From Clostridiales bacterium (lineage in GTDB: Bacteria > Bacillota > Clostridia > Saccharofermentanales > Saccharofermentanaceae), in contig JAFWMQ010000015.1 of NCBI GenBank assembly GCA_017510605.1, positions 1-64,000 of the forward strand: DNA of 64,000 nucleotides, written 5' to 3'. Below the pieces are notes generated by a model. It ran no database searches, was not told the origin of the DNA, and saw nothing but the letters and a program-made list of their open reading frames with translations. Within the stretch, counting starts at the first letter, position 1. The number at the start of each line of letters is the position of its first letter. Below, in pieces: positions 55,824 to 63,675 of the stretch. The position numbers were made by a program, and so were the translations under genes.

Positions 55824-56459
55824 ATGGAAAATCAGTTTAAAAATACATACGGAAAAATAAGAATTGATGAAGGACGCAGGACAGAAATGGAAGCTATCAT
55901 AGGAAGCAAGACAAACAAAAATGCCATTTGGATCCGTTCTTCGTTGGCAGTAGCCGGATTGATCGCGGTTTTATTCATAATCCCTGCTACCAGAACAGAA
56001 ATCGTAAACGCAGCCTCAAGGATTATTAGTGTATTCACAGCCAATGGTCAGGAGATCACCGTTGAACAGCTCCCCAACGAATCAGTTGTAGTTGTCAATG
56101 AAGTTGATGAAAAGGGATATGCCCGTGTAGAAAATGACAGATTATATTTGGTAGTCGGAGATGTAAAGATTGATGTTACCGACCAGTGTAGCGAGACCGA
56201 ATACTATCGATATGAGATTGTAAAGAGCAATGGTTACAGAAATGTTATTTTTGTTGGCGGTACAGTAGAGGATTATGGATGGGTTGAATTGATCTTTGAT
56301 AATACAGGTAAATATATAACAAACAGTATGGGCGGCGGCGGATCAGCTCAAACTCGCTTTGATCCGGCAGATAACAGAATAACTTGGATGGATCTGGCGA
56401 TGCATAGTGAGGGGGTTCCGTGTGGTAATTGGGATCTTGATAAGGAACTCTACGAATAA
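55824..56459 (+). CDS. Probable anti-sigma factor (single-pass membrane protein)
   Basis: 211 residues. A cytoplasmic N-terminus of ~38 residues is followed by one membrane helix (SSLAVAGLIAVLFIIPA) and an extracytoplasmic region (VNAASRIISVFTANGQEITVEQLP onward). It starts 3 bases after the sigma stop with GGAGG upstream, the classical sigma/anti-sigma pair arrangement. No zinc-binding HxxxCxxC motif is seen. The outer region is beta-rich and may sense a signal. The call rests on position and topology. Confidence 0.65.
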   Translation: MENQFKNTYGKIRIDEGRRTEMEAIIGSKTNKNAIWIRSSLAVAGLIAVLFIIPATRTEIVNAASRIISVFTANGQEITVEQLPNESVVVVNEVDEKGYARVENDRLYLVVGDVKIDVTDQCSETEYYRYEIVKSNGYRNVIFVGGTVEDYGWVELIFDNTGKYITNSMGGGGSAQTRFDPADNRITWMDLAMHSEGVPCGNWDLDKELYE

Positions 56460-56502
56460 AGATTAAATAATCAAATGAACAAGAGATATATCTCATAAAA
56501 AC

Positions 56503-56535
56503 AACGACCGGACAATATATCCGGCCGTTGATCTT
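56503..56535 (+). terminator. Terminator after the sigma/anti-sigma genes
   Basis: Stem AACGACCGGA/TCCGGCCGTT (one mismatch) with a 7-base loop, then a partly T-rich tract. Confidence 0.65.
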
Positions 56536-56563
56536 TGTGGGCATACTTTTTATTGAGTCGTGT

Positions 56564-56590
56564 TTTTGTAGTAAGCTTGTAGTAACCTAC
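56564..56590. repeat. Arm-type integrase sites, ssrA-proximal end
   Basis: TTGTAGTAA twice (56566 and 56577), in the same order and orientation as the pair at 44331-44358. Together they frame the element just inside its att cores. Confidence 0.7.
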
Positions 56591-56660
56591 CTTTTCAAGA
56601 ATAGGCGAGAACTCGCAAACCCTTGAATTTATTGACTTTTTACAATGCCCGTACAGTTTT

Positions 56661-56676
56661 TGGTGGAGATGAGGAG
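56661..56676. repeat. att core within the 3' end of ssrA
   Basis: TGGTGGAGATGAGGAG; on the minus strand this is the last 16 bases of the tmRNA including CCA. The identical copy is at 44187-44202. The element restores the tmRNA end, so ssrA stays functional. Confidence 0.88.
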
Positions 56677-57038
56677 AATCGAACTCCTGTCCGAAACCTC
56701 GTCCTCCGGGACAATCTCCGGGTGCAGTCGACGGATGAATTATTCCTATTCCCGCATAGCCCATCGACGGGCGTCGGTTCCAGTAGCTTCATAAGATTTA
56801 AGTCGCTGGCCGGCGCAAAGCTTAACCGGTAGGACTGCCTGCTTAACCTCTCTCAGGCGAGGTCTTCGGTGTACGTACACCCACGCGAGAAGATAGGCGC
56901 GGGGACGGTAGCCTTAGGCTGCTACGAGCTCGTAATTATCTGCAATTACTTGCAAGTTCCCGTTTTTTAAGGAGGCCAACGAGAATCCTCCACCCGCTTT
57001 CCCGACCTCAGAAGCCCCGTCGAAACCGGTACATCCCC
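56661..57038 (-). ncRNA. ssrA: Transfer-messenger RNA (tmRNA)
   Basis: On the minus strand the gene begins GGGGATGTACCGGTTTCGACGGGG and ends GGAGTTCGATTCTCC...CATCTCCACCA, which gives the tRNA-like acceptor and T-arm with encoded CCA. The tag reading frame ends at TAA (56916-56914) and encodes a peptide finishing DNYELVAA, a typical ClpXP-type degron. The pseudoknot-rich middle is present. It rescues stalled ribosomes with SmpB. The 3' end is the integration site of the neighbouring element. Confidence 0.95.
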
Positions 57039-57097
57039 AGATCTGAAAAGAATTGCTCCGGTCACGAAGGTGACCGAAGCAATATAGCTTACGCGTG

Positions 57098-57125
57098 ATT
57101 ATACAATCTGGACGGAGAAATTCAA
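57098..57125 (-). promoter_or_regulatory. ssrA promoter with hairpin leader
   Basis: On the minus strand, TTGAAT (57125-57120) and TATAAT (57103-57098), spacer 16. The -35 overlaps the stop codon of the upstream gene. Between the -10 and the mature 5' end lies a strong hairpin (GCTTCGGTCAC/GTGACCGGAGC, ~57055-57080) that must be removed during maturation or acts as a terminator for the upstream gene. Confidence 0.75.
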
Positions 57126-57697
57126 GTCTCCTCGTCGAAATTAAGATCCTTGGTTACGTCGTAGGGCTCAAAACTCTTACTGATGATACTTGCAGCATCC
57201 TGGATCTCTTTCTCGTCTGCTTCATCATCGGAAATATAAGGTTCCGGTTCTTCAACTTCATTGCTGTAACTTGTCCTGTATGGATCAAGGCCGTCAAATT
57301 TCTTATAAGGATTATTCAGAATTTCAACACCACAGTAATAGCACTTGAAAGTGAAGGGTTTGTTCTCCAGGGACTGAAGTGCTTTTCCGCAGTTAGGGCA
57401 GGCAACAGCGTGCTTATAATCTGTTCTTTTTCCGAGAAGAACGGCTTCATTTAATGTTCTGTCAAACTCTTCTTCAGTTGCGCCCTTTTCCTTGAGTAAG
57501 ATCCATAAAGCATGGAGGAGATATGACTGCTTCTCAACCATACGCTTCAGTTCATCAACTTCTTTGATGGATTGATACTCGTTCTTAATCTCTTCTTCCT
57601 TGGATGCTCCCTTAATTCCGTTAAGGAGTTCATCGGCTTCACTGACATTTTTGAGTTTAGCCATATCCTTCATTACCATGGGATCAATGTCTTGCAT
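57122..57697 (-). CDS. Zinc-ribbon protein of unknown function
   Basis: 191 residues, not recognised as a named family. The N-terminal half is helical and charged (ADELLNGIKGASKEEEIKNEY, possibly a coiled coil with VDELKRMVEKQSYLLHALWILL). Two CxxC pairs (CPNCG and CYYCG, residues ~98-120) form a zinc ribbon. The C-terminus is very acidic. GGAGG precedes the ATG. It lies upstream of ssrA on the same strand and downstream of the amidase gene. Confidence 0.7.
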   Translation of the reverse strand: MQDIDPMVMKDMAKLKNVSEADELLNGIKGASKEEEIKNEYQSIKEVDELKRMVEKQSYLLHALWILLKEKGATEEEFDRTLNEAVLLGKRTDYKHAVACPNCGKALQSLENKPFTFKCYYCGVEILNNPYKKFDGLDPYRTSYSNEVEEPEPYISDDEADEKEIQDAASIISKSFEPYDVTKDLNFDEET

Positions 57698-57783
57698 AAT
57701 TATCTACCTCCTTAAAGTATTGTTTGCTTCAATATATCTAATATATCAAACATTTTGGATTTTCAATCACGAAAATAAAACTG

Positions 57784-58833
57784 TTACTGTCCGAGGAATA
57801 ATGAAACAGCCACTGCCACTTTGTAAGGAGTATCTTCCTGATTAAGAAGTGCATCATCTTCGCTGTTCGAGAGGTATCCGACAACAAGCTGGTAAGATCT
57901 GACAGAATCCGCATGATTGAGACCGGTGTACATATTGGATTGCACGGAACCCAGTGATTCGGAACCGATCGTATCGGCTACGATATCGGCAAGGTCTTCT
58001 CCGTCTGATGCCGCACTTGAAGAATATGCTCCTGAAGAGGGAACATATACTTTGACACCTCTGATATCACTGTCAGGAGCACAGTCAGCGTGAATCCTGA
58101 TGAAGTAATCAGCGTTGTTATTAATTGCTATTTCTGCTCTTTCGATATTTGAGATATCTACGTCATTTTCGGTTCTGGTAATGATTACCGTAGCCCCGCA
58201 TCCTTCCAGATAATTCTTTAATACTAACGAGTATTCAAGTGTAAGTTCGTATTCTTTTACGCCGCTGCTGATTCCTGTCGTTCCGGATGAGGCGCGTTCT
58301 TTTTCTGCCGAGGTTCCGGGAATAGCTACTTCCAGTTCGGTATCGGGATCTTGCTGATGTCCCGGATCAATGACTATGACAAGACCTGTAAGATCAGGAT
58401 GATCAGATTCGAGAGGGATAGGAGTTGGCGTAGGAGTTTCCAAAGGAATGGCGGGAGTTTCTGTAGGGAAGTGTTTAGGCTCCTCTCCCATAATGTTGCT
58501 TGTGTCAGGCGTAGTATCAAATTCTTCTGTCTGCGGCATGCCAAACATCTCATTGAATCTGCTGTCTATCCTGACCTTATTGAAAACATAAATAAAATAC
58601 AAGGAACCGACTATAAAGAAAGCGATGAGAATTCCCAGAATTATGCTCAAAGAAGGACTTTTTTTGGAGGCTTCTTTTTCCTCTCTATAGTACTTCCTGA
58701 TGTAATCGGAAATAAAAGCTTCTCTTTCTGATTCCGGCATAGCGCGGAGACGCTTATACAGAAGCTTCTTTTTATCTTCAGGAAGCTTATCGATTACTTT
58801 CTTGAATTTGGAAATGTCATCTTTCTGCGGCAT
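57784..58833 (-). CDS. Membrane-anchored N-acetylmuramoyl-L-alanine amidase (Amidase_3)
   Basis: 349 residues. A charged cytoplasmic N-terminus (~75 residues, KLPEDKKKLLYKRLRAMPESEREAF) is followed by one membrane helix (LSIILGILIAFFIVGSLYFIYVF), a Thr/Pro-rich linker (PTETPAIPLETPTPTPIP), and the amidase domain. Zinc ligands are visible: VIDPGHQ, a Glu in KEYELTLEY, and RIHAD. It should cleave the stem peptide from muramic acid outside the membrane, in cell separation or wall turnover. The start has AGGAGG upstream. Confidence 0.9.
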   Translation of the reverse strand: MPQKDDISKFKKVIDKLPEDKKKLLYKRLRAMPESEREAFISDYIRKYYREEKEASKKSPSLSIILGILIAFFIVGSLYFIYVFNKVRIDSRFNEMFGMPQTEEFDTTPDTSNIMGEEPKHFPTETPAIPLETPTPTPIPLESDHPDLTGLVIVIDPGHQQDPDTELEVAIPGTSAEKERASSGTTGISSGVKEYELTLEYSLVLKNYLEGCGATVIITRTENDVDISNIERAEIAINNNADYFIRIHADCAPDSDIRGVKVYVPSSGAYSSSAASDGEDLADIVADTIGSESLGSVQSNMYTGLNHADSVRSYQLVVGYLSNSEDDALLNQEDTPYKVAVAVSLFLGQ

Positions 58834-58953
58834 AAGATCCTCCTAACAGATAATATCATTCTTTATTATTTAGACAAAATCCGTTTTTCTCTGAAATCAC
58901 GGAATCGAAAATGAGGCATATCTTAATGATTTGGAATTATTCAAAATTTAGTA

Positions 58954-58982
58954 TTGAACAATAAACAGTAGTGTGCTATAAA
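58954..58982 (+). promoter_or_regulatory. Promoter of the PadR-DUF1700 operon
   Basis: TTGAAC (58954-58959) and TATAAA (58977-58982), spacer 17. Confidence 0.7.
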
Positions 58983-58989
58983 TGATAGT

Positions 58990-59032
58990 GACGGCGGGAC
59001 GCTAAGGAATAGGGGGCGCCCCACAGCCCGTC
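58990..59032 (+). promoter_or_regulatory. GC-rich structured leader of the PadR operon
   Basis: In otherwise AT-rich surroundings, GACGG (58990-58994) pairs with CCGTC (59028-59032) and encloses GGGG-GCG-CCCC (59012-59022). It begins just after the promoter and ends 26 bases before the start. It may be an RNA regulatory element or an operator; I do not recognise a known riboswitch class. Confidence 0.4.
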
Positions 59033-59058
59033 AAATCGGAATGAAAGGGGATTTGCCA

Positions 59059-59394
59059 ATGAACAGCCAGATCAAGAAGGGCATTCTCGATTTGTGCGTG
59101 CTGGCGTTACTCGAAAAGGGTGATAGTTATGGCTACGACCTCGCCGGCAGCCTTGCACGCAAAGTCGAAGTGGCAGACGGCACTGTTTATCCGATATTGC
59201 GTAAGCTTGCTTCTGAAGGCGTGGTCTCGACTTACCTGCAGGAATCTCAGAACGGACCGCCGCGCAAATACTACCATCTCACTGATTCGGGACGTAAAAA
59301 GTTAGACAGTGAACGGGATGAGTGGATCAAATTTTGCGGGGAAGTAAATGCGATATTGGAGCGAGGAGAAACTGGAGGAAAAGCCGATGAATAA
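59059..59394 (+). CDS. PadR-family transcriptional regulator
   Basis: 111 residues, the short (PadR-s2) type: LDLCVLALLEKGDSYGYDLAGSL, then VADGTVYPILRKLASEGVV and GPPRKYYHLTDSGRKKL, a complete winged helix. ATG 59059 has AAAGGGG about 9 bases upstream and is preferred over ATG 59041. It overlaps the DUF1700 gene by 8 bp. PadR next to a DUF1700 protein is a widespread Firmicutes pair thought to control envelope functions. Confidence 0.92.
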   Translation: MNSQIKKGILDLCVLALLEKGDSYGYDLAGSLARKVEVADGTVYPILRKLASEGVVSTYLQESQNGPPRKYYHLTDSGRKKLDSERDEWIKFCGEVNAILERGETGGKADE

Positions 59395-59956
59395 GACTGA
59401 ATATCTTAACAGGCTCAGCAATGAATTGGGGCATATGCCTTACGGTGATGTAAAAGACATCATCCAATCGATTGAAGAGCACTTTGATGAAGGCCTGGGT
59501 GAAGGCAGAAGTGAAGAAGAGATTGCCGAGAGCTTGGGAGATCCCAAAGAACTGGCAATGGAATTCAAGGACGGCGTCAAATTCAATCAGATAATGAAGA
59601 AGCGCAAGAGATTGAAGGATTACACAGGTCCTGACGGAAGAGGAAGAATCTTTGTAATTGTATTCAATGCATTTGTTGGAATTGAGTTGTGGCTTGTTCT
59701 TTTGGCAGCGATCGTTGCAGCGTTCATGTTCCTTGCAGGAGATGCAGGGATCATCGGAGTAATCGTTGCGTCAATGATCTTAGGTAAGATAACAGAGTTC
59801 CTGGTGCCTTTTATATTCCTTGTACTGACTCTGATATGTGTCGCAGTATTCCTTGTTGTATTACTGTTCCTCGGGATCAAGTACTACATTAAAGGTCTCA
59901 AGTCCTATATAAGATGGAACAAGAATGTTTGGAATTACGGCCTAGGGGAGGACTGA
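59387..59956 (+). CDS. DUF1700 (HAAS domain) membrane protein
   Basis: 189 residues from ATG 59387 with GGAGG upstream. The N-terminal ~75 residues are the HAAS-type helical domain (MNKTEYLNRLSNELGHMPYGDVKDIIQSIEEHF, SEEEIAESLGDPKELA). Three to four hydrophobic segments follow. It is translationally coupled with padR. Family members are linked to PadR-controlled envelope stress; the mechanism is not established. Confidence 0.85.
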   Translation: MNKTEYLNRLSNELGHMPYGDVKDIIQSIEEHFDEGLGEGRSEEEIAESLGDPKELAMEFKDGVKFNQIMKKRKRLKDYTGPDGRGRIFVIVFNAFVGIELWLVLLAAIVAAFMFLAGDAGIIGVIVASMILGKITEFLVPFIFLVLTLICVAVFLVVLLFLGIKYYIKGLKSYIRWNKNVWNYGLGED

Positions 59957-59957
59957 T

Positions 59958-60137
59958 ATGGAAAAGAAAGATATTAAAGTATTGATTACCGGTGCAGTTG
60001 CACTTTTCCTTGCCTGCTTCCTCGGAATCATTACTCTTGCATTATTCGTTATCAAGATTGGCGGAAAAGCTGCTGAATACGACTGGAAGGGAGCTTTCGG
60101 TCAGGTAACTGAACAGGTCGAAAGCCTGGAAGATTAA
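59958..60137 (+). CDS. Small single-helix membrane protein (59 aa)
   Basis: ATG 59958 starts one base after the DUF1700 stop, with GGGGAGGA upstream. It encodes a short charged N-terminus (MEKKDIK), one long hydrophobic helix (VLITGAVALFLACFLGIITL) and an acidic tail. It is the third gene of the PadR operon. In related operons a short membrane protein or a DUF4097 protein often occupies this spot; the function is unknown. Confidence 0.75.
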   Translation: MEKKDIKVLITGAVALFLACFLGIITLALFVIKIGGKAAEYDWKGAFGQVTEQVESLED

Positions 60138-60181
60138 TTAAATAATTATCAGTAAGTTTTTGGGATAAATGGGATAGATGA

Positions 60182-60204
60182 GAGGCTGTCTTAGTGACAG
60201 CCTC
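60182..60204. terminator. Hairpin between convergent genes
   Basis: Perfect 9-bp stem GAGGCTGTC/GACAGCCTC with a 5-base loop. It abuts the stop of the minus-strand gene. T-tracts are weak on both sides. Confidence 0.55.
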
Positions 60205-60702
60205 TTAGTCTTCCGAGTCCGGAATTACCATATCGATATGAATATCCCGTTTTCCTTCATGTTCCCTGGAGTAATCCACAAGGAGCGCAGGTGATCCTTC
60301 AGAGGCCTTGCGATATGTCTCTGCTGTTACCGTATATGTTGACTGTTTTCCGGTTGAAAGTACTGTTACTGTGACTTTCCGGTCCGTAGAATACTTTGTT
60401 CGGGTTATATTCCGGCTGACTACACGGCAACGGCTGACTTCATATTCACGCTTTTTGACATGCTTGCTTTCTTCTGCATTAGTGAGAGCACAGCCCCCGG
60501 CGATAAGTAACAGGATTACCGCTGGAATGAAAAGCCCAAAGGCATATTTGAATCTGTCGTAAATGGCATAGATTCCTGCTGCAAGGAAAATGAAACCGGC
60601 AACGGCAAATATAATGCAGGTGATGAGATCTTTTCTTCGTTGATGCCTGATAAATTTCTGTACTGCCTTGTGTTCGGATTCAACAGGTGCTGACCAGATC
60701 AT
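60205..60702 (-). CDS. Membrane protein of unknown function (two helices)
   Basis: 165 residues. Two adjacent membrane helices (ITCIIFAVAGFIFLAAGIYAIY and FGLFIPAVILLLIAGGCALT) are followed by a ~85-residue beta-rich domain (VSRCRVVSRNITRTKYSTDRKVTVTVLS, TYTVTAETYRKA). The layout recalls DUF3592-type proteins but the match is weak. GGGAGG precedes the start. Confidence 0.6.
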   Translation of the reverse strand: MIWSAPVESEHKAVQKFIRHQRRKDLITCIIFAVAGFIFLAAGIYAIYDRFKYAFGLFIPAVILLLIAGGCALTNAEESKHVKKREYEVSRCRVVSRNITRTKYSTDRKVTVTVLSTGKQSTYTVTAETYRKASEGSPALLVDYSREHEGKRDIHIDMVIPDSED

Positions 60703-60770
60703 AGATGCCTCCCGTAAATACAGATATACATTTATGTTACCACGTTAACAGGTTCGAAAATTAAAACATA

Positions 60771-60798
60771 TTGTTACACGCTTTTCGTGTGATATTTT
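60771..60798 (+). promoter_or_regulatory. Likely promoter of the small protein-permease/acyltransferase operon
   Basis: TTGTTA (60771-60776) and TATTTT (60793-60798), spacer 16. The spacer contains the palindrome ACACG-CTTTT-CGTGT, which may be an operator. Confidence 0.45.
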
Positions 60799-60828
60799 AG
60801 AAATATATTTTTCAATTGGAGATAACTG

Positions 60829-60984
60829 ATGGAAAAGGATAATGAACTTGAGTCGAGGATCGAAGAAGTCCTTAAAGTGGAGAAAGAGAATAAGATCCCC
60901 CGCATGACAAAGCGCGATTACATTATCGCAGCAGTGATTACGGTAATAGCCCTGCTTGGAATAATAGGAGGATTCTTCCTATGA
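60829..60984 (+). CDS. Small single-helix membrane protein (51 aa)
   Basis: ATG 60829 with TTGGAG upstream. A charged N-terminal half (about 29 residues, Glu/Lys/Arg-rich) is followed by a hydrophobic helix (YIIAAVITVIALLGIIGGFF). Its stop overlaps the start of the permease-acyltransferase gene (ATGA), so the two are translationally coupled. It may be an accessory subunit of that transporter, comparable to small subunits seen with some symporters; this is inference. Confidence 0.7.
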   Translation: MEKDNELESRIEEVLKVEKENKIPRMTKRDYIIAAVITVIALLGIIGGFFL

Positions 60985-63641
60985 GCCGTAAACACGATGT
61001 CAACAAAGAGATAGAGAATGAAGTTTATTGCGGAACGCTTCCTGTTCTGCCTAAAGAGCGGAAATACGGATTTATTGATGCGCTTCTTGTTCTGTCAGGA
61101 TACTGCATTGCGACATGGAGTTATACGCAGGGGTCATATCTTGCAACACTTGTCGGATTCAAGCAGCTCCTTATAGGTGCTTTTCTTGCGGCAATATTCA
61201 TGCTGATGGTCTATCAGCTTCCGGTAATAATGTCTGTCAGGTACGGTATCGATATATGGATCTGGCTTAGAAGTGTTTTCGGGCCTAAAGGAAATAAGAT
61301 AGTAACGATAATCATAATCGTCGTTAATTTCCCCTGGTACGCAGTGTGCTGCGAGTTGTTTGCAGACTCGATGGAAAATCTTCTGGGATTGTTCGGAATA
61401 CAACTGTTCAACGGAGCACATCTCATATTAAGTCTGTCCTGTGTAGTTGTCGGTACGATAATCGCTTTAAGAGGTGTCGGAACAATAACCTGGACTACAA
61501 GGATCCTGGTGCCTTTGCTTCTTCTTGTAGGCATTGCTGTTGTCGTTGTCGGTTTTACTTCCGTGCCTATGGATGTCATCTGGAACTACCAGCCTGAACT
61601 GGCGGGGGATGCGGATAAGACGGTTAACTATGTGCTCAACATAGAAGCTAACTTTGCATTTGTAATAACGCTTGTCGGAGGTATGGCCGAGGTGCCCAGA
61701 TTGTGCAAGTCTGAGAAGTCCGGATACTATGCAGGTGTTCTGGGACAGGGCGCAGCCGGTTCTTTCTTTGTAGTTGTCGGTGCTGTAATGGCAATCGCAA
61801 TGCAGTATGTAACGGGCAAGATGGTTGATGATCCGACTCTCATGATGGCTACTTTGTCAGCGCCAATCCTTGGTTTGTCATCGCTCCTTCTCGTTGCGTT
61901 TGCCAACATCGGAACGCAGGCCGTAGGATCTTATATCTATGGCGTAATGCTTAAATCGACATTCAAGAAAGTGTCATACAAAACTCTTGTTTTGGTGTTG
62001 GGGCTGTATGTTGCGCTGCTCTGCGTATGGGGCAAGATAACTGAATACTTCGGAAGTTTTCTTACTATCGGAGCATGCGTTTACGCTCCTTTGGCAGCTT
62101 TGCTTTTCGTAGACTTTTTCGCTGTCAGAAAACAGAAAATAGATCTTAAGAGCGCTTTTGAATTAGAAGGGTATAACGCTTATCAATATACTAAGGGATT
62201 TAATATCGTGGGCATTATCTGCCTTGCTTTGGGATTCGGGTTTACGCTTCTGGTTTACGATCCGATAAAAGGAATTATCCATAATAAGATTTTGTTTATG
62301 CTGACGCCTACATTGGCATCGTTCCTTTTTACGGGAGTTTTGTATTATCTTCTTTGCAAGATCCCGGACATCAGAAGATATGTCAGAAGAGATACTTATG
62401 CAGGTCCTGACAAAAGACCTTTCGACAGGGCAAAAGTGCCGCCCAGGCAGAACCTGTTAATGCTGCCTTTGATCTGGCTCTACTGCAAGATCACTGTCGT
62501 TCCGTATAAGCTTAAGGTAGATAAATACAACATGGAAGGGATCAAGCCGCCGTTTCTGGTATATGGTTCACATAATTCGTTCATGGATTTCTATGTGACT
62601 CCGTTGGCTCTAAAACCTTATCGTGCCAATTACATTTCGGAACTTGAAGGATTTGAGGCTTTCGGCGAGTGGATCTATCGTCAGATAGGGTGCCTCGGAA
62701 CGCGTAAGTTCATTAATGACCAGCACCTTATAAAGAACATTATAAAAGTCATTAAGCGCGGCGACGTTATGGTCATATACCCTGAGGCCAGATATGCCAA
62801 TGTCGGTACAAATTCGCACCTTACCCCGTCTGTTGCAAAGCTCGCAAAACTCCTGAAGGTTCCCGTTGTTACGATCAACATGCAGGGTAATTATCTCCAG
62901 CAGCCGATATGGAATCTCAAAGAGCGCAAAGGAGCCCGTCTCCATGCTGATCTAAAGTGCGTGGTTACACAGGACGAGATTGAAAAACTCTCAGTGGATG
63001 AGATCCTTTCGCGTATCTCCAAAGAGCTCACTTATGATGAGTATAAGTATCAGTTGGACAATAAGATCGTGATCGATGACGCCTGGAGAGCAGAGGGCCT
63101 GCACTATCCGTTGTACAGATGCAGAAAATGCGGTAAGGATTTTGCAATGACTTCCTCAGGCAGCAAGATCACCTGCAAATACTGCGGTGATTCATATGAG
63201 ATGGATGAATTGGGGCAGCTGCATTCATCATCAGGTGAGATCATTCATATACCTGACTGGTATGAATGGCAGCGCGGATTTGTTCATGAAGAGGTCAGGG
63301 AAGGGAAATACAGGCTTGACATACCCGTAAGGGTCTGGGCTCTTCCCAATGCGGTTAACTTCGTTGACTGCGGTGAGGGCAGGCTCGTTCATGACAATAA
63401 CGGTTTTTCGCTGGAGTTCGATAATTACAGGACGGAGAAACACGAGACTTTGAAGTTTCCGGCAAAATCAATGGTTTCATTGCATACCGAATATGATTAC
63501 AGAGGTAAATACGGACCTTGCGTAACGCTGTCGACTTATGATGATACGTTCTTTATCTATCCGACAGATGAGAGCAGGGATGTATTCAATCCCACGAAAA
63601 TTCAGTTTGCGACAGAGTACTTGGGAGGTCTTTATACCTGA
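60981..63641 (+). CDS. NCS1-type permease fused to a PlsC-like acyltransferase and zinc ribbon
   Basis: 886 residues. Residues ~25-470 form about twelve membrane helices resembling nucleobase:cation symporter-1 permeases (ATWSYTQGSYLATLVGFKQLL, then GGMAEVPRLCKSEKSGYYAG). Residues ~490-690 form a PlsC domain: SHNSFMDF has the catalytic HxxxxD (His531, Asp536), and YPEARY (600-605) stands for the usual PEGTR. A zinc ribbon (CRKCG, CKYCG, ~714-735) and a ~130-residue beta-rich domain end the protein. The frame is clean. PlsC domains acylate lysophosphatidate or other acceptors at the inner membrane face. The pairing with a permease is unusual, and I cannot predict the substrate. Confidence 0.85.
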   Translation: MSRKHDVNKEIENEVYCGTLPVLPKERKYGFIDALLVLSGYCIATWSYTQGSYLATLVGFKQLLIGAFLAAIFMLMVYQLPVIMSVRYGIDIWIWLRSVFGPKGNKIVTIIIIVVNFPWYAVCCELFADSMENLLGLFGIQLFNGAHLILSLSCVVVGTIIALRGVGTITWTTRILVPLLLLVGIAVVVVGFTSVPMDVIWNYQPELAGDADKTVNYVLNIEANFAFVITLVGGMAEVPRLCKSEKSGYYAGVLGQGAAGSFFVVVGAVMAIAMQYVTGKMVDDPTLMMATLSAPILGLSSLLLVAFANIGTQAVGSYIYGVMLKSTFKKVSYKTLVLVLGLYVALLCVWGKITEYFGSFLTIGACVYAPLAALLFVDFFAVRKQKIDLKSAFELEGYNAYQYTKGFNIVGIICLALGFGFTLLVYDPIKGIIHNKILFMLTPTLASFLFTGVLYYLLCKIPDIRRYVRRDTYAGPDKRPFDRAKVPPRQNLLMLPLIWLYCKITVVPYKLKVDKYNMEGIKPPFLVYGSHNSFMDFYVTPLALKPYRANYISELEGFEAFGEWIYRQIGCLGTRKFINDQHLIKNIIKVIKRGDVMVIYPEARYANVGTNSHLTPSVAKLAKLLKVPVVTINMQGNYLQQPIWNLKERKGARLHADLKCVVTQDEIEKLSVDEILSRISKELTYDEYKYQLDNKIVIDDAWRAEGLHYPLYRCRKCGKDFAMTSSGSKITCKYCGDSYEMDELGQLHSSSGEIIHIPDWYEWQRGFVHEEVREGKYRLDIPVRVWALPNAVNFVDCGEGRLVHDNNGFSLEFDNYRTEKHETLKFPAKSMVSLHTEYDYRGKYGPCVTLSTYDDTFFIYPTDESRDVFNPTKIQFATEYLGGLYT

Positions 63642-63675
63642 CAGAACCGAAGGACTGTCATTAGCCTTCTGATAA

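Larger units (their letters stand above)
44187..56676. mobile_element. ~12.5-kb integrative mobilizable element inserted in the tmRNA gene (ssrA)
   Basis: Bounded by a 16-bp direct repeat (TGGTGGAGATGAGGAG) identical to the 3' end of the tmRNA gene: one copy inside ssrA at 56661-56676, the other at 44187-44202. Just inside each end lies a matching pair of TTGTAGTAA arm-type sites. The integrase is the gene nearest the distal end. Contents in order: int, xis with leader ORF, mobV relaxase, oriT, RepA-like ATPase, two tandem ~450-bp structured repeats, two lipoprotein genes, a sigma factor and its likely anti-sigma. There are no conjugation (type IV secretion) genes, so it should move only with a helper. 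tmRNA genes are classic integration targets. Confidence 0.88.
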
